8,179 bases of DNA from Ignavibacteriales bacterium CG12_big_fil_rev_8_21_14_0_65_30_8 (lineage in GTDB: Bacteria; Bacteroidota; Ignavibacteria; Ignavibacteriales; Ignavibacteriaceae), in NCBI GenBank assembly GCA_002783525.1, contig PFGS01000098.1, positions 1-8,179 on the forward strand, given 5' to 3'. Shown here piece by piece: positions 6,469 to 8,179 of this stretch. The notes under the pieces are model-generated. The model was not told the DNA's origin and ran no database searches. It was given only the letters and a program-made list of their open reading frames with translations. The translations under genes were made by a program, and so were the position numbers. The first letter of the stretch is position 1; each line of letters begins with the position of its first letter.

Positions 6469-7722
6469 ATGAAAAAAAATAGTAAAATAATAGCTGGTTT
6501 GGACCTTGGTACAACAAAGGTTTGTGCTGTTATTGCCGAAGAACTTGATAACGGTGTTCTTGATATTTTAGGTTTCGGTGTAGCACCTTCGGTAGGATTA
6601 AATAAAGGATTAGTTGCTAATATTGGTAAAACAGCTGAAGCAATTAAAGAAGCAATGGAAATTGCATCTAACAGGGCCGGAGTTAGTATCAGTGTAGTTA
6701 ATGTTGGTGTGGCAGGTGAACACATTACAAGCATGAGACACCGAAATTATGTTACGATAAGCAATGAAGATAAGGAAATAACAAAAGAAGATTTGGATAG
6801 ACTAATTGCTGATGTAAGAACTATTAGAATACCTTCAGACAGACAAATACTTCATATTATTCCCGAAGAATTTTCAATAGACCATCAAGGTGGAATTGAA
6901 AATCCAATTGGTATGTCAGGCTCTAGACTAGAAGCTACTAATCATATTGTTTTAGCTTCCGTACCGGCACTAATGAACATAAAAAAATCTGTTGAAAGAG
7001 CCGGGTTAACAATTCAGGATTATGTTTTACAACCAATTGCATCCAGCTCATCAGTTCTTGAAGAAAATGAAAAAGATTTGGGTATTGCATTAATTGATAT
7101 CGGTGGAGGTACTACAGACATAGCTATTTTCCATAATAAGGCTATAAAGCACACAAAAGTTATAGGTATAGCAGGCAACCAGGTAACAAATGATGTTAGA
7201 GAATCTTTAGGTGTTGTTTCTGCTCAAGCTGAATTACTGAAAAGAGATTATGGTTATGCAACGGAGAATGCAATAATAAAAGATGAAGATATTTTAATTA
7301 AAGGTGTTGGTGCAAGAGGTAATACAAAAATTCCAATAACACTTTTAACACAGATTATAAGCTTAAGAATGAGAGAACTATTCACACTTGTTGATAATGA
7401 AATGAGAAATGCAGGGTATAAACACAAAATAAAAGCAGGTGTTGTTTTAACAGGTGGTGGTTCATTATTAAAAGGATGCACGGAATTAGCACAAGAAGTT
7501 TTAGGACTTCCTGTTAGGATTGGTGTTCCACAATCACTCGGAGCAGGTTTATCAAACGAAATTGAAAGTCCGGAATTTGCTACTGTAGCAGGATTAATAA
7601 GAGGTATACCCGGTGGCAAATCAAGTGAATATCAAAGTTTAATAAAAACAAAGAAGAAAAAAGGAAATACACCTATTTCAAAATTTGTAAAAAGAGTAAA
7701 AGATATTTTTGATGAATTATAA
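6469..7722 (+). CDS. ftsA: Cell division protein FtsA (actin-like FtsZ membrane tether)
   Basis: FtsA is an actin-family ATP-binding protein that anchors FtsZ filaments to the inner membrane and recruits later divisome proteins. The 417 residues match the usual length. The phosphate-1 motif GLDLGTTKVCAVI is at 10-22. The FtsA-specific 1C (SHS2) domain occupies about 85-165, including HIIPEEFSID at 129-138, a typical FtsA stretch. Phosphate-2 is IDIGGGTTDIAIF at 209-221, and the adenosine motif is VVLTGGGSLLKG at 325-336. A Lys-rich linker (KTKKKKG, 393-399) leads to a C-terminal amphipathic helix (403-417) with hydrophobic F406, V407, V410, I413, F414 and L417 and basic K405, K408, R409 and K411. 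This is the expected membrane-targeting sequence. The gene starts 18 bases after ftsQ with a good ribosome binding site and ends 25 bases before ftsZ. Confidence 0.97.
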   Translation: MKKNSKIIAGLDLGTTKVCAVIAEELDNGVLDILGFGVAPSVGLNKGLVANIGKTAEAIKEAMEIASNRAGVSISVVNVGVAGEHITSMRHRNYVTISNEDKEITKEDLDRLIADVRTIRIPSDRQILHIIPEEFSIDHQGGIENPIGMSGSRLEATNHIVLASVPALMNIKKSVERAGLTIQDYVLQPIASSSSVLEENEKDLGIALIDIGGGTTDIAIFHNKAIKHTKVIGIAGNQVTNDVRESLGVVSAQAELLKRDYGYATENAIIKDEDILIKGVGARGNTKIPITLLTQIISLRMRELFTLVDNEMRNAGYKHKIKAGVVLTGGGSLLKGCTELAQEVLGLPVRIGVPQSLGAGLSNEIESPEFATVAGLIRGIPGGKSSEYQSLIKTKKKKGNTPISKFVKRVKDIFDEL

Positions 7723-7733
7723 ACTAACTAAAT

Positions 7734-7740
7734 AGAGAGG
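7734..7740 (+). promoter_or_regulatory. Ribosome binding site of ftsZ
   Basis: AGAGAGG sits 7 bases before the ftsZ ATG within the 25-base gap after ftsA. It is the strongest Shine-Dalgarno-like sequence in the window, consistent with the high FtsZ level cells need relative to FtsA and FtsQ. Confidence 0.7.
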
Positions 7741-7747
7741 TAAAACC

Positions 7748-8179
7748 ATGTCTAAATTTGCAACAATCGATAGGGGAATTCCTATGTCGGCTATCCTTAA
7801 AGTAGTGGGTGTCGGAGGTGGCGGATGTAATGCTATCGAAAGCATGATTAATAGAGGACTGACAGGCGTAGAGTATGTTGCAGTAAATACTGATGCTCAA
7901 GTACTACATAACAGTAGTGCAACACATAAAATTCAAGTCGGTTCTAATATAACAAGAGGTCTCGGCGCAGGTGCTGATCCTAATGTTGGAAGAAAATCTA
8001 TAGAGGAAGATAGAGAAAAACTTTCTGACGTTCTTGCCGGAAGTGATATGGTTTTTATTACTGCTGGAATGGGAGGAGGTACAGGTACAGGGGGTGCTCC
8101 TGTAATTGCTTCAATTGCACAATCAACCGGAGCATTAGTTGTTGCAATAGTTACCAAGCCATTTAAATGGGAAGGTAAA
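7748..8179 (+). CDS. ftsZ: Cell division protein FtsZ, N-terminal part (3' end outside window)
   Basis: FtsZ is the tubulin-like GTPase that polymerises into the cytokinetic ring. The first 144 codons are present and run to the last base of the window without a stop. A short N-terminal arm (about 1-15) precedes the GTP-binding domain. Motifs seen are GVGGGGCNAI (21-30), VAVNTDAQ (44-51), GLGAGADPNVG (71-81), and the tubulin signature GGGTGTG at 109-115, followed by GAPVIA (116-121). The stretch VAIVTKPFKWEGK (132-144) is the conserved strand after the signature; Trp141 is where I would expect Phe (PFxFEG). The ATG at 7748 has a strong ribosome binding site. The T7 catalytic loop and the C-terminal FtsA-binding peptide are outside the window. 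Confidence 0.98.
   Translation, partial: MSKFATIDRGIPMSAILKVVGVGGGGCNAIESMINRGLTGVEYVAVNTDAQVLHNSSATHKIQVGSNITRGLGAGADPNVGRKSIEEDREKLSDVLAGSDMVFITAGMGGGTGTGGAPVIASIAQSTGALVVAIVTKPFKWEGK

Noticed and set aside
7723..7747. Possible terminator between ftsA and ftsZ
   Set aside because: The gap has no inverted repeat followed by a T run; it holds only the ftsZ ribosome binding site.
6405..8157. Minus-strand open frames opposite ftsA and ftsZ (6405-6734, 7254-7619, 7933-8157)
   Set aside because: Antisense of strongly conserved FtsA and FtsZ motifs; the Pro/Ala/Thr-rich content mirrors the Gly-rich sense sequence.

Overview
The window is one co-directional stretch of a dcw (division and cell wall) cluster. 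It is almost entirely coding, all on the + strand, and both ends cut through genes. The order is mraY (3' end only) - murD - ftsW - murG - small membrane protein of unknown function - murC - ftsQ - ftsA - ftsZ (5' part only). No RNA gene, mobile element, CRISPR array, repeat array or convincing terminator was seen. The longest non-coding gap is 25 bases (ftsA to ftsZ).

The DNA is strongly A+T-rich. The gene order resembles that of the Bacteroidota/Chlorobiota/Ignavibacteriota group. Details that fit this group are the short FtsQ, the MurG acceptor-loop sequence SPNVAENHQ, the 'EPNISN' form of an FtsW motif, and several starts without a Shine-Dalgarno sequence. My best guess is an Ignavibacteria-like or related bacterium. 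This is inferred from memory of the families and not proven by the window. Murein ligases together with FtsW/Q/A/Z imply a peptidoglycan-containing cell dividing with a standard FtsZ ring.

Bases 1-4343: the end of mraY (lipid I synthesis) overlaps murD (D-Glu addition) by one base. ftsW (septal glycan polymerase) abuts murD exactly. murG (lipid II synthesis) follows after 2 bases and uses a TTG start. An unusual gene for a two-helix membrane protein with a PH-like cytoplasmic tail then overlaps murG by 8 bases and murC by 17 bases.

Bases 4327-8179: murC (L-Ala addition) abuts ftsQ (divisome scaffold). ftsA (actin-like membrane tether of FtsZ) and ftsZ (tubulin-like ring GTPase) each follow a short gap carrying a clear ribosome binding site. 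murB and ddl, often found between murC and ftsQ, are absent there.

Functionally the cluster links precursor synthesis (MurC, MurD, MraY, MurG), glycan polymerisation (FtsW) and the division ring (FtsQ, FtsA, FtsZ). The core genes look intact and ordinary. The least explained element is the small membrane/PH-like gene between murG and murC.
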